Part shown: positions 9,192-16,281 of the stretch, in pieces
Layout: every line of letters starts with the position of its first letter
Numbering within the stretch: position 1 is the first letter of the stretch
NCBI RefSeq assembly: GCF_016722785.1
Contig: NZ_JAEQNE010000001.1
Span: forward strand, 744,001-808,000
DNA: 64,000 nucleotides
Direction of reading: 5' to 3'
Origin: Ramlibacter monticola
Lineage (GTDB): Bacteria; Pseudomonadota; Gammaproteobacteria; Burkholderiales; Burkholderiaceae_C
The notes under the pieces: generated by a model
What the model was told of the DNA's origin: nothing
Databases searched by the model: none
The model's input: the letters and a program-made list of their open reading frames with translations, nothing else
Made by a program: the position numbers and the translations under genes

Positions 9192-9400
9192 GTTGCAAGC
9201 GGTTTAACGCGAAGATGGCCAGCGGACAGTAGGCGGGCGAACGGCCGCCGAAAGAACGTCCGTGTCGATTCGACCTGTTGGCGATGTAGTCGGCCGCCGC
9301 CCGCCCGTCGCGCCGAAGAAGCTGGCTGCTCCTGCGGCTGCATGTCAAGCTGGAACGCGGTGCCAGTCAAGACCGATGTGCCAATGGGGCGCATTGCCCG
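9192..9400. other. Non-coding block replacing the end of a glycohydrolase gene
   Basis: Between the macro gene and the point where the glycohydrolase remnant loses homology there is GC-rich DNA with no recognisable protein in any frame. It contains self-complementary stretches (for example cggccgccg) but no clear terminator or attachment site. I could not assign it to an element family. Confidence 0.35.
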
Positions 9401-9509
9401 CCTCGTCTGTTGGCGTGGAGTGCGCGCCAAGCAAGCGAAACCCCTTGGCCTTGACGCTGTTGTGCTCGTAGACCGAGCCGATGATGTCTCCGGCGATCGC
9501 TCCGAACAT
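9345..9509 (-). pseudogene. ADP-ribosylglycohydrolase, N-terminal remnant
   Basis: ATG at 9509 opens a 54-codon frame beginning MFGAIAGDIIGSVYEHNSVK, a near-perfect start of a stand-alone ADP-ribosylglycohydrolase (the usual form is M-GAI-GDI-GS-YE). After AKGFRLLGAHSTPTD the similarity stops exactly where the metal-binding TDDT should follow, and the frame closes at 9345. The gene was therefore cut after about 35 residues. It lies on the same strand as the macro gene and directly opposite the Nudix regulator, whose upstream palindromes would also sit in front of this start. Confidence 0.7.
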
Positions 9510-9537
9510 GTCGGGGGGTCCTCGTTGGAAGCGGTAT

Positions 9538-9567
9538 CAAGTTGCACAGAACAACTTGCATGGTTGT
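9538..9567. promoter_or_regulatory. Overlapping palindromes, candidate operator of the Nudix regulator
   Basis: Two perfect inverted repeats share a central half-site. The first is CAAGTTG (9538-9544), 7-nt spacer, CAACTTG (9552-9558). The second is ACAAC (9551-9555), 7-nt spacer, GTTGT (9563-9567). The GTTG/CAAC/GTTG cores are spaced 11 bp apart, close to one helical turn, which suits adjacent dimer binding. The site lies between the divergent glycohydrolase remnant and the regulator gene, where an autoregulatory NrtR-type site is expected. The role is inferred. Confidence 0.55.
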
Positions 9568-9570
9568 ACT
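9542..9570 (+). promoter_or_regulatory. Candidate promoter of the Nudix regulator gene, within the operator
   Basis: TTGCAC (9542-9547) and TGTACT (9565-9570) are separated by 17 bp and match four to five of six consensus bases each. Transcription would begin only a few bases before the ATG at 9580, which has no ribosome-binding site, so a leaderless message is possible. The palindromes cover the promoter, so binding there should repress it. Confidence 0.35.
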
Positions 9571-9579
9571 ATACACCTA

Positions 9580-10362
9580 ATGAAGCGTGAGATCACCACT
9601 GGAGTTCGCTCGGCAACTGCTGCGGGTCGACGTCAAGCCCCGTTGGCGGCAGTAGTTCCTTCATTTCCACTGCCGTTCACGACCGTCGACGTGGTGATCT
9701 TCACGGTGCTGGACAACAATCTGAGCGTCCTCCTGGTGCAACGGCCAGACAACCGCGATGAACCGTTTCCCAAGGCCTGGGCCCTGCCTGGTGGTTACGT
9801 TGACATCGGCCGCGACGAAGACCTAGCCGCCTGCGCCCGTCGCAAGCTCTTCGAGAAGACCGCCGTGGTCAGCCCCTACCTCGAACAGTTGGGGAGTTGG
9901 GGAAGCGCCAACCGTGACCCCCGCGGCTGGTCCGCGACCCACGTCTACTTCGCCTTGATTCCCTCGCAGGGACTGGCGCTGGCCAAGGGGGCGAATGCCG
10001 CGGACGTTGGTTGGTCCCAGGTCGACCAGGTGCTGAAGCGTCACAGGCTGGCCTTCGATCACGAGGCGATTTTGCGAGCGGCGGTCGAGCGCCTGCGAAG
10101 CAAGGTGGAATACACATCGCTGCCGGCGTACCTGGTCGAGGAACCCTTCACGCTGCCGCAGTTGCAGCGGACGTACGAAGTCGTGCTCGGGCGCTCCATC
10201 GACAAGAGCGGGTTCCGCACACGGATGCTGGCGGCCGATTTCCTAGATGAAGCCGGGTACGTCGAGGGCGAGTCGAACCGCCCGGCGATGGGCTACCGCG
10301 TGCGTGATCGCGCGGTGCCGGTGGTGTTTCCGCGGACCTTCAGCCCGCGGCACCAGGAGTGA
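9580..10362 (+). CDS. NrtR-type Nudix/winged-helix transcriptional regulator
   Basis: The 260-residue protein has a Nudix domain (about residues 25-160: TTVDVVIFTVLDNNLSVLLV, KAWALPGGYVDIG, HVYFALIP) followed by a winged helix (about 170-235: FTLPQLQRTYEVVLGRSIDK, SGFRTRMLAADFLDE). The Nudix box reads GGYVDIGRDEDLAACARRKL then FEKTA: the REuxEExGu motif has become RKLFEKTAV, losing two of three catalytic glutamates and the glycine. NrtR proteins use such domains to sense ADP-ribose or related nucleotides and control NAD genes. The divergent position beside ADP-ribose hydrolases and the palindromes upstream fit a local ligand-sensing regulator. ATG at 9580 has no ribosome-binding site. Confidence 0.85.
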   Translation: MKREITTGVRSATAAGRRQAPLAAVVPSFPLPFTTVDVVIFTVLDNNLSVLLVQRPDNRDEPFPKAWALPGGYVDIGRDEDLAACARRKLFEKTAVVSPYLEQLGSWGSANRDPRGWSATHVYFALIPSQGLALAKGANAADVGWSQVDQVLKRHRLAFDHEAILRAAVERLRSKVEYTSLPAYLVEEPFTLPQLQRTYEVVLGRSIDKSGFRTRMLAADFLDEAGYVEGESNRPAMGYRVRDRAVPVVFPRTFSPRHQE

Positions 10363-10480
10363 GAACCTGGGCAGGACCGTGCTCGAGTCGCACCGTCCAC
10401 AGTGTGACGGCCACCACGTCGCGAGCGAACCAGGCCAGGGCACTGGCCATGATCCTGAACGAGTACTGAGGGCTGAAGCC

Positions 10481-10831
10481 ATGAACAACGAGATCTTCGT
10501 CTTCGGCAGCAACCTTGCAGGCCGGCATGGCAAGGGCGCTGCGCTGCACGCAGCCAAGTTCCACGGCGCCATCTACGGGCAGGGCATCGGCCTGCAGGGG
10601 CGCAGCTACGGCATTCCCACCAAGGACCAACAGATCCAAACCCTGCCACTGCCTGCCATCCAGCGCTACGTGAACGAGTTCCTCGCGTTCGCCCAGGAGC
10701 ACCCGCAGCTGACCTTCAACGTCACGCGCATAGGGTGCGGACTGGCCGGATACACGGACCACCAGATCGCGCCGATGTTCAAGGACGCACCTACCAACTG
10801 CAACCTGCCCGAGGGCTGGAGGACACAATGA
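10481..10831 (+). CDS. A1S_2505-like phage-type protein
   Basis: The 116-residue product carries the full pattern of a small family common in phages: EIFVFGSNLAGRHGKGAALH, HGAIYGQGIGLQGRSYGIPT, LPAIQRYVNEFLAFA, TFNVTRIGCGLAGY, IAPMF and a terminal CNLPEGW. The glycine loops resemble those of macro-type ADP-ribose-binding folds, but that link is only a suggestion. ATG at 10481 follows GAGGGCTGAAGCC. It lies 118 nt after the Nudix regulator on the same strand, so it could be its cotranscribed target. Biochemical function is unknown. Confidence 0.75.
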   Translation: MNNEIFVFGSNLAGRHGKGAALHAAKFHGAIYGQGIGLQGRSYGIPTKDQQIQTLPLPAIQRYVNEFLAFAQEHPQLTFNVTRIGCGLAGYTDHQIAPMFKDAPTNCNLPEGWRTQ

Positions 10832-10937
10832 AGGACTACCCAACTAGCAGCTCGATAGCCCGACCGAGGTGTCGGATGTCGGATGCGGCGTTGCGCACGA
10901 TCGTCCAGCGCCTGCTGGCAAGCCTGACGTTGGACAG

Positions 10938-11046
10938 CACGCGCGGCACGCCGCTGTTCCTGCGCTCCGGCAACGGCCCTGAATTCGTCAGCCGCACGAT
11001 CCTCGAATGCATCTCGGCCGCCGGCATCGGCACCGCGACGATCTGA
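10938..11046 (+). pseudogene. IS3-family transposase (OrfB) fragment
   Basis: The frame ending at 11046 reads GTPLFLRSGNGPEFVSRTIL followed by ECISAAGIGTATI, the piece of an IS3 OrfB around the second catalytic aspartate. The usual SDNGPEF is SGNGPEF here, so the catalytic residue is lost. Both ends of the transposase are missing. Confidence 0.75.
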
Positions 11047-11157
11047 TCTGCATTGACTGATTCGGACCGGTCCAAGCGATAGCGACTCCTAAGCATGGGC
11101 CCCCCCACATGAATCAGCCGGGCAGTCGCCGACCGCAGCGCGGCCATGTCATTGCGT

Positions 11158-11697
11158 TTAGCTATCGAGTCCCTGCTCAGCCAGCAGGACGTCCATTTCT
11201 TCGGCCACACCGTAGCCGAAGTTCTGGCTGACTTGGCGGACAGCGTCGAGGCGATTCCACAGCGCGCAGCGCTGCTCCTGGGACAACGTCGCGATGGCCC
11301 GCAGCGCCTGCGCGAACATTCGCAGTAGCGCGTCAAAGTACGCTTCGTCCTGCAGGCCTACCTCGTCGCTGAATACGGCTGCCCGCTCGCAGAAGAAGAC
11401 CATCAATTCCGCCAAGCCGTGGGACGCGCCAATGGCCTTCTTGTACGCCGAGATGGCCTGCTTCGCCTTCGCGACGGAGACGTCCTGATTCTTGAACACA
11501 TCCGGCGAGAGCCAGCGGTTGATCGTGGCCTTGTAGGGCTTGAGCACGTCATCACCGACACCGCACCGGGCGTGCAAAAAGGCTTGGTTATCCTTGCTGG
11601 CGCTGTACAGTGCCTGAATCAGGGAGATCAATCCAGGCCGGTCAAGGCTCGCCAGCTTGGCTTTGACGCAGCTCCAGGACGGTTCTTTCTGCCTCAT
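11158..11697 (-). CDS. DUF6155-like protein
   Basis: The 179-residue, mostly helical protein resembles DUF6155 members: LASLDRPGLISLIQALYSAS, LKPYKATINRWLSPDVF, KAKQAISAYKKAIG, LAELMVFFCERAAVFSDEVG and DEAYFDALLRMFAQAL. The family is conserved but without a known activity; the layout suggests a helical repeat or adaptor. ATG at 11697 is where the similarity begins, although no strong ribosome-binding site precedes it. It is isolated between an IS3 scrap and a dispersed repeat. Confidence 0.65.
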   Translation of the reverse strand: MRQKEPSWSCVKAKLASLDRPGLISLIQALYSASKDNQAFLHARCGVGDDVLKPYKATINRWLSPDVFKNQDVSVAKAKQAISAYKKAIGASHGLAELMVFFCERAAVFSDEVGLQDEAYFDALLRMFAQALRAIATLSQEQRCALWNRLDAVRQVSQNFGYGVAEEMDVLLAEQGLDS

Positions 11698-11900
11698 GGT
11701 CGCACTACTGATTCGGGGCACCGCTCTTGTTGCTCGTTCGCGTGGAATCGCGTTTTTCTCTCCCGCATCATGACGCAATCCCGCAGGACACGCCCTCGCT
11801 TGATGCTTGGGCGGGAAACCTGCACGCACGTATTCGCCCTCATGATACCCATCACGCTAGCAGCGGCGTGGCACCGCGGCAAGAGATCGGCTGTATGCGC

Positions 11901-11930
11901 GGCCGGTTCTGGCCGGGTACTGCCCTGCCC
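11901..11930 (+). repeat. Dispersed short repeat, copy 2
   Basis: The sequence is ggccggttctggccggg followed by tactgccctgccc. It shares 14 identical bases with copy 1 and lies in non-coding DNA upstream of a small exported protein. Confidence 0.55.
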
Positions 11931-11991
11931 GCCGTATGCCAGGAGGCGATACACCCCTAGACTCCCTTCTACTCCGCCTACGAAGACACAC

Positions 11992-12327
11992 ATGAACACC
12001 GCGAGCCACAGGGCCGCCGCTGCCGTCGCCCTTCTCCTGGCGCTCGCCCCGCGTGCCCGATCCGCATCACCCCCACCCCCCTTCGAGGTCGCGTACAGGG
12101 CTTGGGATATCGTGACGGAACTCGCCCGCAGCAACGGCGACCCAAGCATCAGCGGCGAGTGCGGCAAGACGTTCCGACCGTTCGTGATCCCCGGGCTGCG
12201 GAGGCAGACCAGGCAGGAGCAGGACGTAGCCGCGACCGCTTGCTTCGAGGCGGCGCGGTCCGCCTGCATAAACAGCAAGCTCCGGATCTCGGCAGAGACC
12301 GTGAAGAAGTGCGAAGAGTTCAAGTAG
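11992..12327 (+). CDS. Small exported hypothetical protein
   Basis: The 111-residue product has a clear signal peptide (AAAAVALLLALAPRARSASP, cleavage probably after SA at residues 25-26). A mature part of about 85 residues follows, with four cysteines at 57, 84, 92 and 107, an even number that suits two disulfides in the periplasm. It contains GECGKTFRPFVIPG and ACFEAARSACINSKLRI. No family was recognised. The start ATG lacks a strong ribosome-binding site, but the signal peptide supports it. Confidence 0.6.
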   Translation: MNTASHRAAAAVALLLALAPRARSASPPPPFEVAYRAWDIVTELARSNGDPSISGECGKTFRPFVIPGLRRQTRQEQDVAATACFEAARSACINSKLRISAETVKKCEEFK

Positions 12328-12423
12328 CGGCTGTTGCGTCCTCGCCGCGCGGCTTGTCGGCGACGGCAGCAATCGACCCGAAGCGGCCGTGCTACGGTTG
12401 GCGTCTGTTCGCAAGGAGCCCTC

Positions 12424-12789
12424 ATGCCGCGCCCGATCCTCGATGAGTCTCGCATTCACAGCGCCATCCGCCCCAAGCTCGCGGGCTGGAACAATGCAAT
12501 CGTCGATGAAGTGAAGACAGCAGTCGCTGCCAACGACGTCGTGGTGGTCGGCATGAAGCACAACCCCTTTCCCACCAAGGCGCGCAAGGCACTCGAGACG
12601 ATCGGGCAGCCGTTCAAGTACCTCGAGTACGGCAGCTACCTTGGAATGTGGCGCCCACGCAGCGCGTTGAAGATGTGGACGGGCTGGCCGACCTTCCCAA
12701 TGGTGTTCGTCAAGGGCGTCCTGGTCGGCGGCTCGAGCGAACTGCAGACGCTCATCGACAGCGGCGAATTGAGAGCCATGCTGGGCTGA
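12424..12789 (+). CDS. Glutaredoxin-like protein without active-site cysteines
   Basis: The 121-residue protein has the glutaredoxin layout. VVVVGMKHNPFPTKARKAL occupies the place of the active-site loop, then GQPFKYLEYG, and KMWTGWPTFPMVFVKGVLVG (the cis-proline TFP and glutathione-binding region), then LIDSGEL. Where redox-active members have CPYC or CGFS this one has NPFP, and the protein contains no cysteine at all. It may bind glutathione or a partner but cannot do thiol exchange. ATG at 12424 has AAGGAG 5 nt upstream. Confidence 0.8.
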   Translation: MPRPILDESRIHSAIRPKLAGWNNAIVDEVKTAVAANDVVVVGMKHNPFPTKARKALETIGQPFKYLEYGSYLGMWRPRSALKMWTGWPTFPMVFVKGVLVGGSSELQTLIDSGELRAMLG

Positions 12790-12933
12790 GCCGAATCGAA
12801 TTCGACCGCGGGCGATGTCAAGCGCGCCATTTGCAGCTCATTTTCGGAACCACTCCGGCCGGAGCATTCAGCGGCGCAGAGCTCGCGGGACCTGCTTTCA
12901 TCGCCGGCCCGGATCTTGGCGCGACAATCCCGC

Positions 12934-13428
12934 ATGGACGAAATCGACAGCGGCCGCGGACAAGCGGCTATTCACGAAGCACGCCTCTGGAAAGACAACG
13001 GCTGGACGGCCCAAGTGATCAAGAACGAGGACGACGATGGCTGGGCCGTGGCCATGACGCCCGATGGCCAGGTGGATCCGGCGCTGGTCGGCCCCTGGAC
13101 CATGGGGCGGGACAAGAAGAACCCCAAGCCGCTGGACTCCGCCGCCTTCAACACGCTCGTGAAGACCGCCACCGAGTTCGTGCGCCGGCACGAACAGCAG
13201 TTGCATGCAGCGCTGCACCAGCAGATCGAGATCTCGCATGATGGCGGACGCGTGAACGTCACGCTGGACATCACCCCGGATGAAGAGTCTCCGTCCGCCG
13301 TGCTGCGGGCAGCGGACGCTGATGGCGAAGTGCTTGGGCAGGCGAATGTCTCGCCCGGCTTCAAGCTGACGCGCGCAAGCGCAGGCGCCTGGGCGGAAGC
13401 AGGCTTCAGCGCCCGGGCGGTGCGCTGA
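12934..13428 (+). CDS. Conserved hypothetical protein
   Basis: The 164-residue product is acidic and soluble. Its N-terminal half (HEARLWKDNGWTAQVIKNED, DDGWAVAMTPDG, GPWTMGRDKKNPKPLD, FNTLVKTATEFVRRHEQ) looks like a conserved domain seen in related soil betaproteobacteria. A beta-rich tail (GRVNVTLDITPDEESP) follows. No catalytic motif is visible. ATG at 12934 was chosen over a TTG 18 nt upstream. Its last 23 bases overlap the tail of the convergent oxygenase gene. Confidence 0.65.
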   Translation: MDEIDSGRGQAAIHEARLWKDNGWTAQVIKNEDDDGWAVAMTPDGQVDPALVGPWTMGRDKKNPKPLDSAAFNTLVKTATEFVRRHEQQLHAALHQQIEISHDGGRVNVTLDITPDEESPSAVLRAADADGEVLGQANVSPGFKLTRASAGAWAEAGFSARAVR

Positions 13429-14269
13429 GCGCCTCTAGGACGGAGTCGTCGACGTAGCAGGTGCTGCGCTTCATGCAGTGCCGCAGCTCGCCGGGGCGCT
13501 TGATGGCGCCGCTGCGATCGTCGAACTCCGCCACCATCAGATCGAGCGCGCCGCGGCGCTCGTGCTCCTCGACCGGAAGCCACGGCGCGCCTAGCGCCGC
13601 CCACTGCGCATCGGTGAGCGCGATTTCGCCGGTCAGAAACATCTGGCGGCAATCGTCCCCCGCCAGGAAAGACGCCTCCACCGCCGCCAGGCCATCGCCT
13701 GGACGGCACAGCCCGTGGGCCAGGGTCTGGTCGAAGACCACCAGGTCGCCTGGCACCAACGCCAACTCGACGCCCGCGTGGGGCATCACGAAGTTCACAT
13801 TGGCAGCGTCCAGCGCGAGGATCCAGAACAGGCATCGGGACCAGCGCCCCCGCACGTCGTTGTGGAACCCCGCGCCGCGCGACGCGAGGTAGTCGATGCG
13901 TGTGGCGACGCTGCTCCGGTAGTCGACGGGGTCGTCCCCCAGCACACCCGTCAACTGTAGTCCGCCGGCAATGCTCCCCACCAGGTCGGCGGCGCCGGGT
14001 GCGGCGGCGGTCAAGTCCTGCAGCGTCGTGGCGGCATATTCGACTTCGGAGAAATCCTCTGCCCTTACCCGCGCACAGCCTTCCGCCGCCAGGCTCGCCA
14101 AGGTTGCGGGGGCCAGGAAACCGGCGCGTACGGCATGGACGCGATCGTAGGGCGCGCGTGCGTCGAAGGCGTGCAGTGGCTCGTCACTTCGAACCGCGAA
14201 GGCCCGGAAGGGCTGGGGCACGCAGTACGCGTTGGCGGCAATGATGCGATGTGCTGGCACCGAGGGCAT
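13406..14269 (-). CDS. Putative 2-oxoglutarate/Fe(II)-type dioxygenase
   Basis: The 287-residue protein has a likely iron triad in a jelly-roll context: GAGFHNDVRGRW gives H136-x-D138, and VVFDQTLAHGLCRPGD gives H185, with a nearby arginine (R189) able to hold a 2-oxo acid. Between them are strands CLFWILAL and VELALVPGDLVVFD. No close family name is evident, so the substrate is unknown. ATG at 14269 was chosen; an upstream TTG at 14314 with GGCGGAGC before it is a possible alternative adding 15 residues. It converges on, and overlaps by 23 bases, the preceding hypothetical gene. Confidence 0.6.
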   Translation of the reverse strand: MPSVPAHRIIAANAYCVPQPFRAFAVRSDEPLHAFDARAPYDRVHAVRAGFLAPATLASLAAEGCARVRAEDFSEVEYAATTLQDLTAAAPGAADLVGSIAGGLQLTGVLGDDPVDYRSSVATRIDYLASRGAGFHNDVRGRWSRCLFWILALDAANVNFVMPHAGVELALVPGDLVVFDQTLAHGLCRPGDGLAAVEASFLAGDDCRQMFLTGEIALTDAQWAALGAPWLPVEEHERRGALDLMVAEFDDRSGAIKRPGELRHCMKRSTCYVDDSVLEALSAPPGR

Positions 14270-14359
14270 CACGGGATTGTCCTGGATGCAATCGATGCAG
14301 AGGGGAGAGAACAAGCTCCGCCGATCGGCCGAGACGAGACCCCGAGCCGACTGTCGCCA

Positions 14360-14632
14360 TCAGCGCGTGCTGCTCACCTTAGTCGCGTCGGCGGCCGCTT
14401 GCGCCTGGGCGAGCAAGCGCCTGGCGGCGCGCATTTCGTGATCCACCTTCTTGCTTTCCGACTGCGCCAGCCGGCGCTCCCCTGGCGTCACGCCCAGGCG
14501 GCTCGTTGCGGCGACGATGGCAGCGTGCCGCTCACTGGCCGCCTTCATTCTGGCCTGCGCCTCACCAAGCCTGGCCTCAGCCTCAGCCTGTGTTTCGGCG
14601 GTTCCGGTGGTGGAGGGTTGTATGGACGCCAT
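14360..14632 (-). CDS. Small helical hypothetical protein
   Basis: The 90-residue product is almost entirely predicted helix, rich in Ala, Glu and Arg (AEARLGEAQARMKAASERHA, ESKKVDHEMRAARRLLAQAQ), consistent with a coiled coil. ATG at 14632 has GAGG about 9 nt upstream. No family was recognised, and composition bias makes spurious similarity likely. Confidence 0.5.
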   Translation of the reverse strand: MASIQPSTTGTAETQAEAEARLGEAQARMKAASERHAAIVAATSRLGVTPGERRLAQSESKKVDHEMRAARRLLAQAQAAADATKVSSTR

Positions 14633-14755
14633 TTGCTTGAACCTCGAGTGATGCCTGATGGAAGCTGACCGGCGGCCAGGACGTGCCACACGATACACGT
14701 TGCATGCGCACGTGCGGCTTTCGGCGTGATATCTGCGTCAGGGGCACGACTCCCT

Positions 14756-15019
14756 TCACAGAACCCCTGGCCCGCTGCGCCCTGCATCACGCACCATGAA
14801 AAGGTACAGGCCTTCCACTTTCTCGCGAGCCCAGGGCGTCTTCCTCAGGAATTTCAGGCTCGAAGCGACGCTTGGTTCGTGCGTGAAACAGCGCACCGGT
14901 ATGCGCACCCCGAGCCCGGCCCACCCGTAGCGAGCCTCGAGTGCCGTGACCATGGCCTCCAGTGTCACGCCATGCAAGGGGTCGCGCGGCTTGGCGGAGC
15001 GGGGCGGAGAGCTGTTCAT
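14756..15019 (-). CDS. VF530-family (DUF2132) DNA-binding protein
   Basis: The 87-residue protein matches VF530 proteins end to end: DPLHGVTLEAMVTALEARYG, WAGLGVRIPVRCFTHEPSVA, SSLKFLRKTPWAREKVEGLY. These small helical proteins have a fold related to DNA-binding domains; their physiological role is not established. The start at 15019 has no ribosome-binding site but has TCAAAATGC just before it, as does the DUF2164 gene at 15843. Confidence 0.88.
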   Translation of the reverse strand: MNSSPPRSAKPRDPLHGVTLEAMVTALEARYGWAGLGVRIPVRCFTHEPSVASSLKFLRKTPWAREKVEGLYLFMVRDAGRSGPGVL

Positions 15020-15059
15020 TGCCGCATTTTGACGGCGGCTGTCTTGGCCGCGCGCCCGC

Positions 15060-15167
15060 TCAGCGCGACAGGATTTCGCGCAGCAGCTGGATCGTGGCGC
15101 CGGGGTTCTCTTCCATGATCCAGTGGCCGGAGTCGGGGACGATGCCTTCCGTGACGTTGTCGGCCTT
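15060..15167 (-). pseudogene. Alpha/beta hydrolase, C-terminal remnant
   Basis: The last 35 codons before the stop at 15060 read ADNVTEGIVPDSGHWIMEEN then PGATIQLLREILSR, the conserved tail of alpha/beta hydrolases that holds the catalytic histidine (SGHW). Upstream the frame loses all similarity, no nucleophile motif is present, and no start codon fits. It is the tail of a deleted gene. Confidence 0.65.
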
Positions 15168-15540
15168 CACGCTTGGCCGCAGGCGGTTCGAACGCGCGCG
15201 CAAGGCGATGGCACAGATCGGACGTCGCGCCCAGAACCGCGCGCTCATCCACCGGCGCATCCTGACCCACAACGAGAGCGTTCATCGAGCGACCAGGAGC
15301 GACTCCCGCCGAAGCACCGGCAGCCCCATCCGGGGGAGATTTTCGAACTGGTGCAGCCAAGCACGCGCGACCAGCAACGGAACCAGGGCGACCGAGTCGC
15401 CGCGACCGAGCTCGTTCGCCGCGACGTGCCCCAAATCGCCCGCGAGAACCCGCGGGCGCCTCGCGCCGCGCCCACCTTCGATCAGGCGCCCACCTACCCT
15501 CGACGCCGCGCAAGCGAGGCGGTACGTGGCGGACGGTGAT

Positions 15541-15566
15541 GGCTGCTTCTGGCCGAGAGCGGTCCT
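15541..15566 (+). repeat. Dispersed short repeat, copy 3
   Basis: The sequence is ggctgcttctggccgagagc followed by ggtcct. It shares ttctggccgagagcgg with copy 4 at 16860-16885 and lies just beyond the 3' end of the DUF2164 gene. Confidence 0.55.
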
Positions 15567-15573
15567 CTACGAA

Positions 15574-15843
15574 TCAACGCCGCTTCGGCCTTTGGTCGAA
15601 CTTCTTCCAGTACGCGAACTCCTCTTCGTGCACCTCGAGATCGACTTCGTCGACGCGCAGCCGCAATCGCTCCTGCACGTCGCGCACCGCCTGGTTGTAG
15701 ATAGCGGGCCCAATCTCCTCGAGGAAGAAGCCGAGCAGCCCGCCGGCCGCCACGTTGCCGATCCTCTCCTCCATGCTCTCGAGGAAGTACCGCTCGATGG
15801 AAGCGACAGCCTGCTGACGGGCTTCCTTGGGTAGTTCGATCAT
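15574..15843 (-). CDS. DUF2164-family protein
   Basis: The 89-residue protein has the family pattern IELPKEARQQAVASIERYF, LESMEERIGNVAAGGLLGFF, LEEIGPAIYNQAVRDVQERL and VDLEVHEEEFAYWKK. DUF2164 proteins are small, soluble and uncharacterised. ATG at 15843 marks the start of homology; the message may be leaderless, since a TCAAAATGC element lies right before the start. No operon partner is present. Confidence 0.88.
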   Translation of the reverse strand: MIELPKEARQQAVASIERYFLESMEERIGNVAAGGLLGFFLEEIGPAIYNQAVRDVQERLRLRVDEVDLEVHEEEFAYWKKFDQRPKRR

Positions 15844-16281
15844 CGGCGCATTTTGAGGCACATCTGCTTCCGACCCACACCAGCCAATGAGCGGCGGAAC
15901 TGGCTCGAGGTGAGCTGAGCTCGTACACTCCGGCAACTTGCACCGGAGGTGCCGCTGCCTCGGTGTGCGGAGCGCAGTGCCAGAGAACCAGGTAACACCG
16001 TCGCCGGAGTGCCTGGACGACTACAGCACAGAGGACCACCTGATTCCCGTCGTCGACGCGTACGTTCAGGACAATGGCCTGAACAGCTCGGGTTTGAGGG
16101 AACGATGCCGGCGAGCCCGCGCGCAGACGATGTCCTCGTACGCCGTGCGGTGGATCCCCCGCTTACCCCGAGCGGGTTAGCGGGGCCCATGCCACGCTGA
16201 TCGAGCAGAACCTCGCAGGGATGAAGCGGCCCTTTGCACTCGCAGGGAGACGCCTGATGTGTTTTCGAACCGGAGGATGCC
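15844..16281. other. Gap without a convincing gene
   Basis: Short open frames only, none with both a ribosome-binding site and recognisable similarity. The GGAGG ribosome-binding site of the next gene lies at its right end. Confidence 0.4.

Noticed and set aside
9192..9400. Possible integron attC-type site in the block beside the macro gene
   Set aside because: A GTTTAAC-like end is present, but I could not find the matching opposite end or the paired inner arms, so no attachment site is claimed.
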